DNA of 5,948 nucleotides, from assembly GCA_946538875.1 (NCBI GenBank), contig CAMNHD010000111.1, positions 1 through 5,948 on the forward strand. The letters run 5' to 3'. Origin of the DNA: an uncultured Treponema sp. Lineage in GTDB: Bacteria; Spirochaetota; Spirochaetia; Treponematales; Treponemataceae. The notes beneath the pieces were generated by a model, which worked only from the letters and a program-made list of their open reading frames with translations, was not told where the DNA came from and made no database searches. Position 1 is the stretch's first letter, and each line of letters starts with the position of its first letter. This document shows, in pieces, positions 4,897 to 5,948 of this stretch. The translations under genes and the position numbers were made by a program.

Positions 4897-5948
4897 AGAT
4901 TACGACATAATTTTCTCTGAGCGACTTGTTACGCAGAAGCTTTACAGAGTTTCCGCTTGTAACAAAAATTTGGCTCAAAAAAACATTCACTTTTTCTCCA
5001 ACGTCAATAGGCTTTTCATCAAGACGGCGTGTTGCAAAAAGATCAGAATCATTAACCCTGACCTTCACTTCAAGATGTGTACCACGGAATTTAACCGCAC
5101 GCACAATACCTTCGGAAACAGAACTGCGGAATTTTTCATCCTCATCCTTTTTTGACAGCTTTACAAATTCCGGACGGACAAATGCAGAAGTCACCTCCGA
5201 ATCCACTTCGTCAGTGATAAAATCCTTGAACAGCTTGTAATCCGTAAGATAAGCCGCCTGACCAAAAAAGGCCGCCGTAAAAGCAGTTTTAGGATTTTGA
5301 TAAATATCTATAGGAGTTCCAACCTGCTCAACTCTTCCGTGATTCGTAACGATTATTTCGTCACTCACTTCAACAGCCTCGTCCTGGTCATGAGTCACAA
5401 AAATACTTGTAATCCCAAGTGCCGAAATCATGTCCTTAAGCCACGACCTGAGCTCCTGTCTTACCTTGGCATCAATAGCTGCAAAGGGTTCATCCAAAAG
5501 CAACAGATGCGGGTTAGGCGCAATGGCACGCGCAAAGGCAATACGCTGACGCTGACCGCCGCTGAGCTGAGAAGGGTAACGCCTTTCCATACCGGAAAGC
5601 CCAACCAGTTCTATCATCTCGGCAACACGGCTCTTTATGTATTCCCGTCCTAGTTTCTGCACCTTAAGCCCAAAGGCAATATTCTCCTCAACAGTCATGT
5701 AACGGAACAAAGCATAGTTCTGGAACACAAAACCAATGCCTCTCTTGCTGGCAGGAATACCGTTCACAATCTTTCCGTCAATTATCACATCCCCTGAATC
5801 AGGAGTCTCAAGACCTGCAATCATACGCAGAATGGTAGTTTTACCGGAACCGCTGGGTCCAAGAAGCGCCACAAGTTTTCCCTTTTCCACACCAAAACTG
5901 ACCTCATCAGATGCCTTAAAGTTTCCAAAAGTCTTGTTTATGTTTTTA
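4895..5948 (-). CDS. cysA: Sulfate-type ABC transporter ATP-binding protein CysA (5' end cut by window edge)
   Basis: The ATPase subunit that drives import of sulfate/thiosulfate through a CysT/CysW-type permease at the inner face of the membrane. There are 350 residues in the window and only a few are missing: the frame stays open to base 5948 and reads KNINKTFGNFKASDEVSF before the GTG at 5890, which is an internal valine and not the start. Walker A GPSGSGKTT (30-38), Q-loop Gln76, signature LSGGQ (128-132), Walker B LLLLDEP (148-154, Glu153) and switch His186 are all present. FQNYALFRYMTVEENIAFG, the KVRQELRSWLK stretch after the D-loop and TSIFVTHDQDEAVEVSD are characteristic of CysA rather than of sugar or spermidine importers. 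A TOBE-like C-terminal domain follows from about residue 235. Substrate is inferred from similarity and from the cysK neighbour; a molybdate or other oxyanion importer is less likely. The permease and binding-protein genes, if linked, lie beyond the right edge. Confidence 0.9.
   Translation of the reverse strand, partial: KNINKTFGNFKASDEVSFGVEKGKLVALLGPSGSGKTTILRMIAGLETPDSGDVIIDGKIVNGIPASKRGIGFVFQNYALFRYMTVEENIAFGLKVQKLGREYIKSRVAEMIELVGLSGMERRYPSQLSGGQRQRIAFARAIAPNPHLLLLDEPFAAIDAKVRQELRSWLKDMISALGITSIFVTHDQDEAVEVSDEIIVTNHGRVEQVGTPIDIYQNPKTAFTAAFFGQAAYLTDYKLFKDFITDEVDSEVTSAFVRPEFVKLSKKDEDEKFRSSVSEGIVRAVKFRGTHLEVKVRVNDSDLFATRRLDEKPIDVGEKVNVFLSQIFVTSGNSVKLLRNKSLRENYVVI

Noticed and set aside
34..5653. 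Many plus-strand open frames of 60-165 codons
   Set aside because: All lie opposite well-supported minus-strand genes, have no family resemblance I can see and often overlap one another; they are antisense shadows.
5888..5890. GTG as the start of the CysA gene
   Set aside because: The frame continues upstream to the window edge with the usual ABC N-terminal strand (NINKTFGNFKASDEVSF), so this is an internal valine.

Overview
All five genes in this window lie on the minus strand and form one tight operon for sulfur assimilation and storage, built around a family 2A (SrpI-type) encapsulin nanocompartment and its cysteine desulfurase cargo. Both ends are cut. The first gene (CysA-type ATPase) lacks its N-terminus at the right edge. 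The last gene (cysteine desulfurase) stops at the left edge immediately after its catalytic cysteine codon.

In order of transcription (right to left): a sulfate-type ABC transporter ATPase (5948-4895); cysteine synthase CysK (4884-3943); a three-domain fusion of a MoaD/ThiS/CysO-like sulfur carrier, a MoeB/ThiF-type E1 adenylyltransferase and a rhodanese (3929-2472); the encapsulin shell (2417-1467); and a SufS-like cysteine desulfurase with a 129-residue N-terminal extension of the kind that targets cargo to this shell (1480-1). The gaps are 10, 13 and 54 bases, followed by a 14-base overlap between shell and cargo. Each internal gene has its own Shine-Dalgarno sequence, and no Rho-independent terminator or convincing promoter is visible. 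Transcription therefore probably starts to the right of the window and continues to the left.

Proposed working (inference from the families): the transporter brings in an oxidised sulfur anion; CysK puts reduced sulfur into O-acetylserine to make cysteine; the desulfurase inside the shell removes sulfur from cysteine, and the shell can hold it as elemental sulfur, as reported for other family 2A systems; the rhodanese/E1/sulfur-carrier fusion would pass persulfide sulfur on to a carrier thiocarboxylate and so to biosynthesis. Shell, cargo and CysK together are a known kind of neighbourhood. The three-domain fusion, with its Gly-Gly in the middle of the chain, is the least ordinary part.

The organism cannot be named from the sequence alone. 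GC is about 48-50% in two lines I counted, Shine-Dalgarno sequences are strong AGGAG types, and spacing is compact. My guess is a Treponema-like spirochaete or a clostridial anaerobe, with low confidence. No RNA genes, CRISPR arrays, insertion sequences or long repeats were seen, and no stretch over 300 bases lacks a gene.
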